From positions 1 to 43,527 of the forward strand of contig JANXUT010000067.1 in NCBI GenBank assembly GCA_025356075.1: a DNA stretch of 43,527 nucleotides, given 5' to 3'. Shown one piece after another: positions 14,170 to 25,407 of this stretch (the stretch's first letter is position 1; each line of letters starts with the position of its first letter). Source of the DNA: Pseudomonadota bacterium (GTDB taxonomy: Bacteria > Pseudomonadota > Gammaproteobacteria > Steroidobacterales > Steroidobacteraceae). Below the pieces are notes generated by a model. The model was not told the origin of the DNA and searched no databases. It was given only the letters and a program-made list of their open reading frames with translations. The position numbers were made by a program, and so were the translations under genes.

Positions 14170-15942
14170 ATGTCGATCCGCGTCCTGCCCCCCCACCTGA
14201 TCAACCAGATTGCCGCCGGCGAAGTCGTCGAGCGGCCGGCCTCCGTCGTCAAGGAGCTGGTCGAGAACGCGCTCGATGCCGGCGCGCGCCGCGTCGAGGT
14301 CGCGATCGAGCAGGGCGGGAGCGCATTGATCCTCGTGCGCGATGACGGCGCCGGCATCGCGGCGGGCGAGGTCCCGCTCGCGCTCGAGCCGCACGCGACG
14401 AGCAAGATCGCGAGCCTCGAGGATCTCGAGCACATCGCGAGCCTGGGGTTTCGCGGCGAGGCGCTGCCGAGCATCGCATCGGTCGCGCGCATCGCGCTCA
14501 CCTCGCGCCAGTCGCCGGCCGAGTACGGGACCCGGCTCGAGGTCGCGGCGGGCGTCGCCCTGCCGCCGCGCCCGGCACCGCACCCGCCGGGCACCACGGT
14601 CGAGGTCCGCGACCTCTTCTATAACGTACCGGCGCGGCGGAAGTTTGTGCGCAGCGCCGGCACCGAATTCCAGCACATCGAGCGCATGCTGACCCGGCTC
14701 GCGCTCAGCCGCCCCGACGTCGGGTTCGTGCTGACCCACAACGCGCGCCGCAGCTTCGCGCTCGAGGCCGCGCCCGACCGCGCCGGCGCCGAGCGCAGGC
14801 TCGCGGCGCTGCTGGGACCTGAGTTCCTCGCAGGCGCACGGCACCTCGAGCACAGCGCGCTCGGCCTTACCCTGACGGGGTGGATTGCGCTGCCGACCTA
14901 TTCGCGCGCGCAGCCGGACCAGCAGCACCTCAGCGTCAACGGCCGCGCGGTGCGCGACCGCTTCCTCGCGAACGCCGTCAGGCTCGGCTACCGCGACGTC
15001 CTCTTCCACGGCCGCCATCCCGCCTACGTGCTCAGCCTCTCGCTCGATCCGGCGCGCGTCGACGTGAACGCGCATCCGCAGAAGCTCGAGATCCGCTTTC
15101 GCGACGGCCGCACGGTGCACGACTTCGTGATGCGCACGGTCGAGGGCGTGCTCGCCTCGACTCGGCCTGCCGCCGGCATCGCGGGACCCGTGCCGGTCGG
15201 GGCGCGCAGCTGGGCCTGGGCGCCTCCCGAGCAGCACGCCATGGCGATTCCCGAGGGCGGCATCGGCGGGCGCCTCGACTGGTCGAGGCTCGCCGCCGAG
15301 CCGTCGCCCGCCACGCCCGGTGCCATCGCCGAAGGCTCCGCCGCCTCGCCCGCGGCCATGCCGCCGCTCGGCTTCGCGCTCGGCCAGGTGCACGGCATCT
15401 ACATCCTCACCGAGACCGCCGACGGGCTCGCGCTCATCGACATGCACGCCGCGCACGAGCGGGTGCTCTACGAGGAACTGAAGCGCGCGCGCGCGCAAGG
15501 TGGCGTGGCGCGCCAGGCGCTCCTGGTGCCGCAGGTGCTCGAGTTCAGCGCCGCCGAGGCGGATCTCGCCGAGGAGCACGCCACCGCGCTCGCGGCGATC
15601 GGCATCGTCGTCGGGCGCCTGGGCGACACCAGGCTCGCGGTGCGCGAGATGCCGGTCGCCTTCGGCACGCGGGACCTCGGCGGCCTCGTGCGCGATGCGC
15701 TCACCGAGTTCGCCGAGCGCGGCGCGAGCCAACAGGTGGAGGGCGCGAGCGAGCGCCTGCTCGCGACGGTCGCGTGCCACGCGGCGGTGCGCGCGCACCG
15801 GCGGCTCACGATCCAGGAGATGAATGCGCTGCTGCGGGACATGGAGCGGACCGACCGGGCGGACCAGTGCAACCACGGTCGCCCGACGTGGGTGCGGCTC
15901 ACGCTGCCCGAGCTCGATCGGCTGTTCCTGCGCGGCCGCTAG
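14170..15942 (+). CDS. mutL: DNA mismatch repair protein with a predicted endonuclease motif
   Basis: 590 residues. The GHKL ATPase domain has the standard motifs [57 protein letters not shown] and a transducer domain [12 protein letters not shown]. After a ~80-residue Ala/Pro linker the C-terminal dimerisation domain carries [13 protein letters not shown], a DMHA(X)2E(X)4E metal motif. This is typical of MutL proteins with latent nicking activity and is absent from E. coli MutL. It also carries [10 protein letters not shown] and CNHGRPTWV near the end. This implies nick-directed rather than MutH-dependent repair. One base separates its stop from the miaA GTG. Confidence 0.97.
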   Translation: MSIRVLPPHLINQIAAGEVVERPASVVKELVENALDAGARRVEVAIEQGGSALILVRDDGAGIAAGEVPLALEPHATSKIASLEDLEHIASLGFRGEALPSIASVARIALTSRQSPAEYGTRLEVAAGVALPPRPAPHPPGTTVEVRDLFYNVPARRKFVRSAGTEFQHIERMLTRLALSRPDVGFVLTHNARRSFALEAAPDRAGAERRLAALLGPEFLAGARHLEHSALGLTLTGWIALPTYSRAQPDQQHLSVNGRAVRDRFLANAVRLGYRDVLFHGRHPAYVLSLSLDPARVDVNAHPQKLEIRFRDGRTVHDFVMRTVEGVLASTRPAAGIAGPVPVGARSWAWAPPEQHAMAIPEGGIGGRLDWSRLAAEPSPATPGAIAEGSAASPAAMPPLGFALGQVHGIYILTETADGLALIDMHAAHERVLYEELKRARAQGGVARQALLVPQVLEFSAAEADLAEEHATALAAIGIVVGRLGDTRLAVREMPVAFGTRDLGGLVRDALTEFAERGASQQVEGASERLLATVACHAAVRAHRRLTIQEMNALLRDMERTDRADQCNHGRPTWVRLTLPELDRLFLRGR

Positions 15943-15943
15943 C

Positions 15944-16885
15944 GTGGCGGCCGCGATCCTGTTGATGGGCCCGACCGGCGCCGGCAAGACCGACGTCGCG
16001 CTCGCGCTCGCCGGGCAATTCCGGGTAGACCTCATCAGCGTTGACTCGGCAATGGTCTACCGCACGCTCGACATCGGCACCGCGAAGCCACCCGCCGCGG
16101 TTCGCGCGCGCGTGCCGCACGCCCTCATCGACGTCAGGGATCCCGCCGAGTGCTACTCGGCCGGCGAGTTCCTGACCGAGGCGCGCGCCGCGATCGAGGC
16201 GAGCCACGCGAAGGGACGCGTGCCGCTCCTCGTCGGCGGCACGATGCTCTACTTTCGCGCGCTCCAGTCCGGCCTCGCGGACCTACCGAAGGCCGACCCC
16301 GCATTTCGCGCCGTGCTCGAGGCGCGGGCGCGCGAGCAAGGCTGGCCCGCGCTCCACGCCGAGCTCGCGCGGGTTGACTCCGCGGCGGCGCTTCGGATCC
16401 GCCCGGCGGACGGGCAGCGCATCCAGCGCGCGCTCGAGGTCCACGCGCTGACGGGCGTGCCGCTCAGCACCCTGCAGCGTGAGGGGCTCAAGAGCGCCGT
16501 CAGCGCCGATTGCCTGAGGCTCGTGCTCGCGCCGCCGGAGCGAGCGACGCTCGATGCGGGGCTCGAGCGGCGCTTCGATGCGATGCTTGGCGCCGGACTA
16601 CTCGAGGAAGTCCGGGCGCTCAAGGCGCGCGGGGACTTGGGTCCCACGCTCCCCTCGATCCGCTCGGTCGGCTACCGGCAGCTGTGGGCGCACCTTGCGG
16701 GGGGGTGTGACCTCGCCGAGGCGCGCCGGACGGCCATCGCGGCGACCCGCCAGCTCGCGAAGCGCCAGTACACCTGGCTGCGCGCGGAACCCGGGGCCCG
16801 CTGGTTCGCCCCCACGGCGGCGGGCCCCCCCGACGGCCTCGTGGACGCGGTCGGGGAGTGGATTTTGACGCACTGCAAAGCGTAA
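15944..16885 (+). CDS. miaA: tRNA dimethylallyltransferase
   Basis: Transfers a dimethylallyl group to A37 of tRNAs reading UNN codons. 313 residues from a GTG at 15944, right after the mutL stop, as in most gammaproteobacteria. Motifs: P-loop [77 protein letters not shown], and the C-terminal [11 protein letters not shown] and [14 protein letters not shown]. The mutL-miaA-hfq order supports operon expression, with an additional hfq promoter possible in the 133-base spacer that follows. Confidence 0.96.
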   Translation: MAAAILLMGPTGAGKTDVALALAGQFRVDLISVDSAMVYRTLDIGTAKPPAAVRARVPHALIDVRDPAECYSAGEFLTEARAAIEASHAKGRVPLLVGGTMLYFRALQSGLADLPKADPAFRAVLEARAREQGWPALHAELARVDSAAALRIRPADGQRIQRALEVHALTGVPLSTLQREGLKSAVSADCLRLVLAPPERATLDAGLERRFDAMLGAGLLEEVRALKARGDLGPTLPSIRSVGYRQLWAHLAGGCDLAEARRTAIAATRQLAKRQYTWLRAEPGARWFAPTAAGPPDGLVDAVGEWILTHCKA

Positions 16886-17018
16886 GAATCCCTGTGCTAG
16901 TATTTTTGCGATCCGGCCCCACTATCCGGATTCGCTGCGGCTTGGTGGCTAACGACCCCCCACGGAAGGCTCCGGCCGCGGCCGCCGATTAGTATATTAA
17001 AAACAAGGAGATACGACT

Positions 17019-17276
17019 ATGGCCAAAGGCCAGTCCTTACAGGACCCATTTTTGAACGCACTGCGCAAGGAGCGGGTGCCGGTGTCGATCTACCTTGTGA
17101 ACGGCATCAAGCTGCAAGGCCACATCGATTCGTTCGACCAGTTTGTGGTGCTCCTGCGAAACAGCGTGAGCCAGATGGTCTACAAGCACGCAATCTCGAC
17201 CGTGGTCCCGGCCCGGAACGTCCGCCTGCCGACTGGCGATGACGGCGAGACCACCGGGGAGCCGGTCGTCGAATGA
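17019..17276 (+). CDS. hfq: RNA chaperone Hfq
   Basis: 85 residues from the ATG at 17019, preceded by a perfect AAGGAG (17003-17008) in an AT-rich stretch. The Sm fold is intact: the N-terminus [18 protein letters not shown], Sm1 [22 protein letters not shown], and Sm2 [14 protein letters not shown]. The C-terminal tail is short and acidic ([13 protein letters not shown]), unlike the long tail of E. coli Hfq. It forms a hexamer that pairs small RNAs with mRNAs. It heads the conserved hfq-hflX-hflK-hflC block. Confidence 0.98.
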   Translation: MAKGQSLQDPFLNALRKERVPVSIYLVNGIKLQGHIDSFDQFVVLLRNSVSQMVYKHAISTVVPARNVRLPTGDDGETTGEPVVE

Positions 17277-17312
17277 CCCTGCCGCGCGCCTGCGGGCCGC
17301 TGGAGCGGCGCA

Positions 17313-18656
17313 TTGGTTGATCGCCCGCGGAGCGGCGAACGCGCTCTCCTGGTGCGCATCGGCCTCGGCTCGCCGGTAGTGCCGGCGGAACTGGCGGAGT
17401 TCGAGGCGCTCGCGCGCTCGGCGGGCGCGATCCCGGTCGGCAGCGTCACGGGCTCCCGCTCGCGCCCGGATCCGCGTTATTTCGTCGGTAGCGGCAAGGC
17501 CGAGGAGCTGAAGACGCGCGCGACCGAGTGGGGTGCCGACCTCATCCTGATCGACCACGGCTTGAGCCCGAGCCAGGAGCGCAACCTCGAGAAGCTCACC
17601 GAGCGGCGAGTGCTCGACCGCAGCGGCCTCATCCTCGACATCTTCGCGCAGCGCGCCCGGAGCCACGAAGGCAAGTTGCAGGTCGAGCTTGCGCAGCTGA
17701 AGCACCTCTCGACGCGCCTCGTGCGCGGCTGGACCCACCTCGAGCGGCAGAAGGGCGGCATCGGCCTCCGGGGCCCGGGCGAAACCCAGCTCGAGACCGA
17801 TCGCCGCCTCATCAACAACCGCATCCGGACCTTGAACCGGCGGCTCGAGCGGCTCGCACTGCAGCGTGCCACCGGGCGCCAGACCCGCGCCCAGGTGCCG
17901 GTGCCGAGCGCGGCGCTCGTCGGCTACACGAACGCCGGCAAGTCGACCCTCTTCAACGTGCTGACGGGAGCGGCGAGCTACGTGGCCGACCAGCTGTTCG
18001 CGACGCTCGACCCGACGGTGAGGCGCCTGAAGCTGCCGCATGCGCCCGAGATCGTGCTCGCGGATACGGTCGGGTTCATCCGCGAGCTGCCGCACGAGCT
18101 CGTCGCGGCCTTTCGCTCCACGCTCCTCGAGGCGCGCGAGGCGGACCTGCACCTGCACGTCATCGACGCGGCGGACCCCGAGCGCTCCGAGCGCATCGAG
18201 CAGGTCAACGAGGTGCTAAGGAGCATCGGCGCCGACCACGTGCCGCAGCTCGAGATCTACAACAAGGTGGACCTCCTCGGCGAGGAGCCGAGGCTCGAGC
18301 GCGACGAGGAAGGTGCCATCAAGCGGATCTGGCTGTCGGCCGCGGGCGGGGCGGGACTCGGGCTCCTGCGGGAGGCGCTCGCCGAGCGCTTCGGCGCGAG
18401 GCTCGCGCGGGTGGTCCTTCGCCTCGAGCCGCGCCACGGCCGGGCCCGCGCCGAGCTCTTCCGCCGCGCAGCGGTGCTCGATGAGCGGGTCACCGAGGGC
18501 GGCGGCTGGGAGCTTACCGTCGAGCTCGCCGAGCGGGACCTTACCGAGCTGTGCCGGCGCGAGGGCCTGCCGCTACCCGAGCCCACGAGCGATGCGCCTT
18601 GTCTCGCGGGGGGCGGGTTCCTACAATCACGGCCCGCCGCAGCACCCTCGCTGTGA
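17313..18656 (+). CDS. hflX: Ribosome-associated GTPase HflX
   Basis: 447 residues; a TTG start at 17313 is supported by GGAG at 17302-17305, seven bases upstream. The N-terminal HflX domain contains RPDPRYFVGSGKAEEL and LLIRSGLILDIFA-type sequence, then the glycine-rich linker GGIGLRGPGETQLETDRR. The G domain follows: G1 GYTNAGKSTLFN, G2 region LFATLDPTVRR, G3 DTVGFIRELP, G4 NKVDLL. It splits stalled or 100S ribosomes in other bacteria. The stop is overlapped by a GTG in the hflK frame, though the hflK start chosen here is further downstream. Confidence 0.96.
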   Translation: MVDRPRSGERALLVRIGLGSPVVPAELAEFEALARSAGAIPVGSVTGSRSRPDPRYFVGSGKAEELKTRATEWGADLILIDHGLSPSQERNLEKLTERRVLDRSGLILDIFAQRARSHEGKLQVELAQLKHLSTRLVRGWTHLERQKGGIGLRGPGETQLETDRRLINNRIRTLNRRLERLALQRATGRQTRAQVPVPSAALVGYTNAGKSTLFNVLTGAASYVADQLFATLDPTVRRLKLPHAPEIVLADTVGFIRELPHELVAAFRSTLLEAREADLHLHVIDAADPERSERIEQVNEVLRSIGADHVPQLEIYNKVDLLGEEPRLERDEEGAIKRIWLSAAGGAGLGLLREALAERFGARLARVVLRLEPRHGRARAELFRRAAVLDERVTEGGGWELTVELAERDLTELCRREGLPLPEPTSDAPCLAGGGFLQSRPAAAPSL

Positions 18657-18691
18657 GCCTGAACGGCCCCGGGCCCGGAACCTCCATCCCC

Positions 18692-19846
18692 ATGTCCTGG
18701 AACGAATCGGGCGGCAACAAGAACTCCGGGCCCAAGAACCCGTGGGATCGCAAGCCCGACTCCGGTCCCCGCGACCTCGATGACATGGTGCGCGGGCTCA
18801 AGAAGCGCCTCGCCTCACTGCTCGGTCGCCGCGGCCGCGCCGCCGGCAACGGCAACGGCGGCGCCACCTCGATCCGCATCGGCTACGTCGTCGCGGTTGC
18901 GGTCGGCGTCTGGCTCGCGAGCGGCGTCTACATCGTCGGTCCCGCCGAGCAGGCGGTCGTGACCCGCTTCGGGCGCTTCGTCGGCGTCGTCGCCGATGGC
19001 ACGCACTGGCACCTGCCCTGGCCCATCGAGGCGCAGCAGATCGTCAACACCCAGGAATTCCTGAGCTTCACCGACCGCACGCGAATGCTGACGCAGGACG
19101 CCGCGCTCGTCGACATCAAGATGTCGGTGCAGTACCGCCGCACCGATGCGCGCGCCTTCGTGTTCAACATCGTGGAGCCCGAGCGCACGCTCGGCGAGGC
19201 CGCCGAGAGCGCCATCCGCGAGAGTGTCGGCCAGAGCCAGCTCGAGTTCGTGCTCGAGAAGGGCCGCCAGGACATTACGCAGCGCACCAAGCAGCTCATC
19301 CAGCACACACTCGATGGCTACAAGGCGGGCCTCGAGATCATCAGCGTCAACCTCGAGGACGTGAACGTGCCGGAGCAGGTCGCGAACTCGCAGAAGGACG
19401 CGATCAAGGCGCGCGAGGACAAGGACCGGATCCGGGTCGAGGCCGATACCTACTCCAACAAGCTCCTGCCGCGCGCGCGCGGCGATGCCCAGCGCCAGCT
19501 GCTTGACGCCGAGGCCTACCGCCAGCAGGTCGTCGCGCAGGCGGAAGGGGAGAGCTCCCGGTTCGCGCAGCTCCTCGCCGCCTACGAGAAGGCCCCGGCC
19601 GTGACCCGCCAACGGCTCTACATCGAGACGATGGAGAGGGTGTACGGCAATGCTCCGAAGGTCATCGTCGACGTGAAGGGCACCGGCAACACGATCTACC
19701 TGCCGCTCGACAAGCTGCTCGAGCGCAGGAGCCAGGACCTCGCGCACGCCCAGGCGCCGACGCTGCCGGAGGTCACCGTGACGCCGCAGCACGCCGATGC
19801 CGACGCCGCGACCGATGCGCGCAGCCGCGCGCGGGACAATCGCTGA
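18692..19846 (+). CDS. hflK: SPFH-domain membrane protein HflK (FtsH regulator)
   Basis: 384 residues from the ATG at 18692, chosen because MSWNESGGNKNSGPKNPWD matches the family N-terminus; a GTG at 18653 is in frame but adds unrelated residues. A Gly/Asn-rich cytoplasmic lead is followed by one membrane segment (~residues 65-85, IGYVVAVAVGVWLASGVYIV), then the SPFH/band-7 domain (GPAEQAVVTRFGRF ... EDKDRIRVEADTYSNKLLPRARG) and a helical tail. With HflC it forms the large periplasmic cage around FtsH. It overlaps hflC by one base (TGATG). Confidence 0.96.
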   Translation: MSWNESGGNKNSGPKNPWDRKPDSGPRDLDDMVRGLKKRLASLLGRRGRAAGNGNGGATSIRIGYVVAVAVGVWLASGVYIVGPAEQAVVTRFGRFVGVVADGTHWHLPWPIEAQQIVNTQEFLSFTDRTRMLTQDAALVDIKMSVQYRRTDARAFVFNIVEPERTLGEAAESAIRESVGQSQLEFVLEKGRQDITQRTKQLIQHTLDGYKAGLEIISVNLEDVNVPEQVANSQKDAIKAREDKDRIRVEADTYSNKLLPRARGDAQRQLLDAEAYRQQVVAQAEGESSRFAQLLAAYEKAPAVTRQRLYIETMERVYGNAPKVIVDVKGTGNTIYLPLDKLLERRSQDLAHAQAPTLPEVTVTPQHADADAATDARSRARDNR

Positions 19847-20721
19847 TGGACGGGCGGGTACTATCGGGCCTCGCCGCGGTCGCGCTCGTGGCGATTGTCG
19901 GCTCGCAGAGCGTCTTCACCGTCAGCGAGACGGAAGTCGCCATCAACGTCGAGCTCGGCAAGCTCGTGCGCTCCGACTACGAGCCGGGGCTTCAGTTCAA
20001 GCTGCCATTCGTGCAGAACATCGAGAAGTTCGAGAAGCGCGTCATGACGCGCGACTACCCGAAGGAGCAGTTCCTGACGAGCGAGGGCAAGATCCTCGAC
20101 GTCGACTTCTACGTGAAGTGGCGCATCGCCGACGTCAGCCAGTACTACCGCTCGACCGGCGGGATCGAGGACAAGGCGGCGCTCAGGCTCGCCGAGCTCG
20201 TCAAGGATGGCCTGAAGGGTACGATCGCCAAGCGCACCATCCAGCAGGTCGTGACCGCCGAGCGCGCCGAGCTCATCGCGGACGTCCTCAACTTCGCGGG
20301 CACCAGCGTCAAGAAGCTCGGCGTCACGCTCATCGACGTGCGCGTCAAGCGCATTGAGCTCCCCGAGGACGTCAGCGGCTCGGTGTTCGACCGCATGCGG
20401 CAGGAGTTCACGCGCCAGGCGGAGCAACTCAGGGCCGAGGGCTACGAGACCGCCGAGCGCATCAAGGCCGATTCCGACCGGCAGCGCACCGAGATCGCCT
20501 CGAACGCGGCGCGCGAGGCGGAGAAACTGAAGGGCGATGGCGATGCCAGGGCCGCCAGCATCTTCGCGGGCGCGACGGCGAAGAACCCGGAGTTCTTCGG
20601 CTTCTACCGCAGCATGGAGGCCTACAAGAAGACCGTCGGGCGCGAGGGGGATGTGCTCCTCCTGTCGCTCGACAGCCAGTTCTTCAAGTACCTGCAGCAG
20701 CCCGGCGGCGGGGCGAAATAG
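19846..20721 (+). CDS. hflC: SPFH-domain membrane protein HflC (FtsH regulator)
   Basis: 291 residues from the ATG at 19846, overlapping the hflK stop. An N-terminal hydrophobic anchor LSGLAAVALVAIVGSQSVF precedes the SPFH domain (VSETEVAINVELGKLV, YEPGLQFKLPFVQNIEKF, DFYVKWRIADVSQYY, IDVRVKRIELPEDVSGSVFDRM) and a coiled-coil stretch rich in Ala/Glu/Arg. FFGFYRSMEAYKK and DSQFFKYL complete the family C-terminus. Partner of HflK in modulating FtsH proteolysis. Confidence 0.97.
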   Translation: MDGRVLSGLAAVALVAIVGSQSVFTVSETEVAINVELGKLVRSDYEPGLQFKLPFVQNIEKFEKRVMTRDYPKEQFLTSEGKILDVDFYVKWRIADVSQYYRSTGGIEDKAALRLAELVKDGLKGTIAKRTIQQVVTAERAELIADVLNFAGTSVKKLGVTLIDVRVKRIELPEDVSGSVFDRMRQEFTRQAEQLRAEGYETAERIKADSDRQRTEIASNAAREAEKLKGDGDARAASIFAGATAKNPEFFGFYRSMEAYKKTVGREGDVLLLSLDSQFFKYLQQPGGGAK

Positions 20722-20755
20722 CGTTCCCCGGCCCGATTCCCGGCGGCACTCTTCC

Positions 20756-22269
<1,514 letters not shown>

Positions 22270-22271
<2 letters not shown>

Positions 22272-22289
22272 GGTGCCGACCGGCGCCTC
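22270..22289. terminator. Weak hairpin between convergent purA and the small secreted-protein gene
   Basis: GAGGTGCC (22270-22277) pairs with GGCGCCTC (22282-22289), with one G-T wobble and a 4-base loop. It is placed where two convergent genes end, but no U-tract follows on either strand. Confidence 0.3.
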
Positions 22290-22306
22290 GGGCGGCGCGC
22301 ACGCTG

Positions 22307-22744
22307 TCAGTTCGAAATGCAGCCCGCGCCCGAGCAAAGGCGCATCTTCTCGCCCATCGTTTCCTGGTTCGCGATCGCGGATCGCTGCATGTCGACCAGC
22401 GTCTCCTCGGAGGCGCATTTGGTGCGCGGGATGCGCTCGCCGAGCGTCGCCTCGTTCTTGCACCACCACGTGCCGTGCGCCCGCTGCTGTGGCTTGTAGC
22501 CCTGGCTGCGGGCCCACTTCGTCAGCGACGCCCGCTGCTCATCGGTCATCGTCGAGGCGGCGAGATCGACCGCCGGCGCGGCAGCGGCTTTTACGGCAGC
22601 CGCGGGCTCGGCGGGTGTCGCCGCGGTCGCCGCCGTCGCCGGTTGGGCGGCCGCGGCAGGCGCTGCCGCTGGCGTCGTCGGCTCGGCGGCCGAGGCCGTG
22701 AGCGACACGAGGGTCGCGAGGATCCAGAGCCCGTTCAGCTTCAC
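22307..22744 (-). CDS. Small secreted Ala/Pro-rich protein with four cysteines, unknown function
   Basis: 145 residues from a GTG at 22744, supported by GGGAG eight bases upstream. A signal peptide (MKLNGLWILATLVSLTASA) is followed by about 45 residues of Ala/Pro/Thr low complexity, then a compact C-terminal domain: MTDEQRASLTKWARSQGYKP, GTWWCKNEATLGERIPRTKC, and a final LCSGAGC. The four cysteines could form two disulfides in the periplasm. I do not recognise a named family. It lies 45 bases downstream of tRNA-Leu on the same strand and may be read through from its promoter. Confidence 0.75.
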   Translation of the reverse strand: MKLNGLWILATLVSLTASAAEPTTPAAAPAAAAQPATAATAATPAEPAAAVKAAAAPAVDLAASTMTDEQRASLTKWARSQGYKPQQRAHGTWWCKNEATLGERIPRTKCASEETLVDMQRSAIANQETMGEKMRLCSGAGCISN

Positions 22745-22757
22745 TTGCGTAGCTCCC

Positions 22758-22774
22758 GCGCCGGCTGACGGCGC
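22758..22774 (-). terminator. Short GC hairpin between tRNA-Leu and the small secreted-protein gene
   Basis: GCGCCG (22758-22763) and CGGCGC (22769-22774) form a 6-bp stem with a 5-base loop downstream of the tRNA. Without a U-tract it may be an RNA-processing or weak attenuation structure instead of a terminator. Confidence 0.3.
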
Positions 22775-22788
22775 TGCGAGATCAATGT

Positions 22789-22873
<85 letters not shown>

Positions 22874-22918
22874 AAGGCTCGCCGGGCACCCAGCTGGGCC
22901 GGCCGGCGAGAGCGCGGA

Positions 22919-22947
22919 AATCTACGCAGACCCCCCACCCCTGTCAA
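22919..22947 (-). promoter_or_regulatory. Promoter of tRNA-Leu
   Basis: On the minus strand a perfect -35 TTGACA (22947-22942) is separated by 17 bases from TAGATT (22924-22919). The start would be near 22912, about 39 nt before the tRNA. A 7-bp inverted repeat (CTGCGAC/GTCGCAG, 22956-22962 and 22974-22980) lies directly upstream of the -35, between it and rnr. Confidence 0.75.
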
Positions 22948-23031
22948 TCGACAGCCTGCGACCCAATATACGCGTCGCAGGGTCACAATAGACCCCCTTA
23001 CAGGGCCCCACAGCGGGCCCCGGAATTTAAC

Positions 23032-25407
23032 ATGTCAAAGAATCCCAACTGGCGCCGCGCCGATGCGCGCCAATCGGCCGAGGCGGAGCGCTACGAGCGC
23101 CCGATCCCGAGCCGCGAATACCTCCTCGAGACGCTCGGCAAGATCGGTGCGCCGACGACCGCCGATGGGCTTGCCGCGGAGCTCAACCTCGATGAGCCCG
23201 ACCTTCGCGCCGCGCTCGACAAGCGCCTGGCGGCGATGGTCAGGGACGGCCAGGTCCTCCGTAACCGGCGCGACGAATACCTGCTGGTCGACAAGGTCGC
23301 GATCCGCACCGGCCAGGTCACGGGCCATCGGGACGGGTTCGGCTTCCTCGTGCCCGACGATGGCTCCGACGACCTCTTCCTGCCGCCCGCGCAGATGCGC
23401 GGCGTCATGCACGGCGACAGGATCGCGGCGCGCGTCGTCGGCACCGATGCCCGCAACCGCAAGGAGGGCGCCGTGGTCGAGGTGCTCGAGCGGCGCACCC
23501 ACCAGGTCGCGGGCCGCTTCCACCTCGAGCGCGACGTCGGCTTCGTCGAGCCCGACAACCGCCGCATCAGCCAGCGCGTAGTGATCCCCGAGCGCGATCG
23601 CGGCGGCGCCAGCCACGGCTCGCTCGTCGTCGCCGAGATCCTCCAGCCGCCCGGCAAGCACGCCGAGGCGATCGGGCGCATCACGCGCGTCCTCAAGGAG
23701 GAGGGCGTCGCGCAGACGGCGGTCGAGCTTGCGATCGCCTCCCACCAGCTGCCGCACGAGTTCCCGGCCGAGGCGGTGCGCGAGGCGCGCCTCTACGGGA
23801 AGTCCGTCGAGGCGAGTGGCTTGGGGCCGAGGCTCGATCTGCGAGGCATCCCGCTCGTCACGATCGACGGCGAGGATGCGCGCGACTTCGACGATGCGGT
23901 CTTCGCCGAGGCGACTCGCACGGGCTGGCGCCTCGTCGTCGCGATCGCCGACGTCAGCCACTACGTGAAGCCCGGCATGGCGCTCGACGCGGAAGCCCGC
24001 GAACGCGCGACCAGCGTCTATTTCCCGAATCGCGTGATCCCGATGCTGCCGGAGGAGCTGTCGAATCACCTGTGCTCGCTGATGCCGGAGGTCGATCGCG
24101 CCTGCATGGTCGCCGAGCTCAGCATCAGCCGCGAGGGCAGGGTCAGCCGCTCCAAGTTCTATGCCGGCGTCATGCGCTCGGCGGCGCGCCTGACCTACGG
24201 CCGCGCGGCCGAGGCGATCATCGAGCGAAACCCCGAGGTGCGCTCCTCGCTCAGCGCCGCGGTGCTCGGCTCGCTCGATTCCCTGCACGAGGTCTACCGC
24301 GCGCTCAGGCACCGGCGCGAGGCGCGCGGCGCGCTCGACTTCGAATCGGCCGAGATAAAGGTCCTCGTGGGGCCCGACGGCCACGTGGCCGAGCTCAAGG
24401 CCTACCCCAGGAACGATGCGCACCGGCTCATCGAGGAGTGCATGATCGCGGCCAACGTCGAGGCGGCGGGGTTCCTCAAGAAGCACAAGATGCCGGCGCT
24501 GTTTCGCGTGCACGCGCAGCCGGACGAGGAGCGGATCCTCGAGTTGAAGCGCTTCCTCGCGACGCGCGGGCTGTTGCTCGAGACCGACGGCGAGATGGAT
24601 CCGATGAAACTCGCCAGGCTCTTGAAGCAGGTGCAGGGCCGCCCGGACGCCGCGATGCTCGAGGGGATGATCATCCGCTCGCTTGCGCAGGCGGTGTACC
24701 AGCCGGAGAACATCGGCCACTTCGGCCTTGCGCTTGGCGAGTACGCGCACTTCACCTCGCCCATTCGCCGCTATCCCGACCTGCTCGTGCACCGCGCGAT
24801 ACGCCACGTGCTCGGCGGCGGGCAGCCGGAGGCGTTCGAGCACCCGCCGCGCGAGATGGAAGTGCTCGGGCAGGAATGCTCGACGCGCGAGCGGCGCGCG
24901 GACGAGGCGGCGCGCGACGTGGTGGCGTTCCTCAAGTGCGAGTTCATCGCCGAGCGGGTCGGCGAGACGTTCAACGGCGTCGTCACCGGCGTCACGGACT
25001 TCGGGCTCTTCGTGCAGCTTGAGGGCATGCAGATCGACGGGCTCGTGCACGTGGCGACGCTCGGCCGGGACTACTACCGGTTCGAGGAGGACCGGCGCGC
25101 GCTCGTCGGCGAGAAGACCGGCCAGCGGTTCACGTTGGGCGACCGGTTGAAGGTCCGGGTCACGCGCGTCGATCCCTCCGAGCGCAAGATCGACTTCGAG
25201 CTCATTGAGCAGACCGAGGCGGCGTTTCATCCGCGGCGCAAGGCCGGAAGCACCGCGCCGGTGGGTGCCACCGCAGGCGCGCGCACGGGCGGCCGCGGCA
25301 AGGGCGGCCCGCGCGGCAAGGCGAGCCCCGCTGCCAAGGGCGGCCACGGCGGCCCGGGCGGGAAGGCCGGCAAGGGTGGCCGTTCGCGCAAGGGAGGCGG
25401 GCGATGA
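23032..25407 (+). CDS. rnr: Exoribonuclease R
   Basis: 3'-to-5' processive exoribonuclease that degrades structured RNA. 791 residues from the ATG at 23032. Order: N-terminal helix-turn-helix (REYLLETLGKIGAPTTADGL), two cold-shock domains (VTGHRDGFGFLVPDDGSDDL), the RNB catalytic domain with the metal-binding series TIDGEDARDFDDAVFAE and HFTSPIRRYPDLLVHRAI, an S1 domain (GVVTGVTDFGLFVQLEGMQI), and a ~55-residue Lys/Gly/Ala-rich basic tail that should bind RNA. It overlaps rlmB by four bases (ATGA), a common rnr-rlmB coupling. Confidence 0.97.
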   Translation: MSKNPNWRRADARQSAEAERYERPIPSREYLLETLGKIGAPTTADGLAAELNLDEPDLRAALDKRLAAMVRDGQVLRNRRDEYLLVDKVAIRTGQVTGHRDGFGFLVPDDGSDDLFLPPAQMRGVMHGDRIAARVVGTDARNRKEGAVVEVLERRTHQVAGRFHLERDVGFVEPDNRRISQRVVIPERDRGGASHGSLVVAEILQPPGKHAEAIGRITRVLKEEGVAQTAVELAIASHQLPHEFPAEAVREARLYGKSVEASGLGPRLDLRGIPLVTIDGEDARDFDDAVFAEATRTGWRLVVAIADVSHYVKPGMALDAEARERATSVYFPNRVIPMLPEELSNHLCSLMPEVDRACMVAELSISREGRVSRSKFYAGVMRSAARLTYGRAAEAIIERNPEVRSSLSAAVLGSLDSLHEVYRALRHRREARGALDFESAEIKVLVGPDGHVAELKAYPRNDAHRLIEECMIAANVEAAGFLKKHKMPALFRVHAQPDEERILELKRFLATRGLLLETDGEMDPMKLARLLKQVQGRPDAAMLEGMIIRSLAQAVYQPENIGHFGLALGEYAHFTSPIRRYPDLLVHRAIRHVLGGGQPEAFEHPPREMEVLGQECSTRERRADEAARDVVAFLKCEFIAERVGETFNGVVTGVTDFGLFVQLEGMQIDGLVHVATLGRDYYRFEEDRRALVGEKTGQRFTLGDRLKVRVTRVDPSERKIDFELIEQTEAAFHPRRKAGSTAPVGATAGARTGGRGKGGPRGKASPAAKGGHGGPGGKAGKGGRSRKGGGR

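Noticed and set aside
14104-16035. A 643-codon minus-strand open frame opposite mutL
   Set aside because: Same artefact; mutL on the + strand shows every family motif.
23035-25347. A 770-codon minus-strand open frame opposite rnr
   Set aside because: Mirror of the rnr reading frame with no recognisable domain or ribosome site; compositional artefact.
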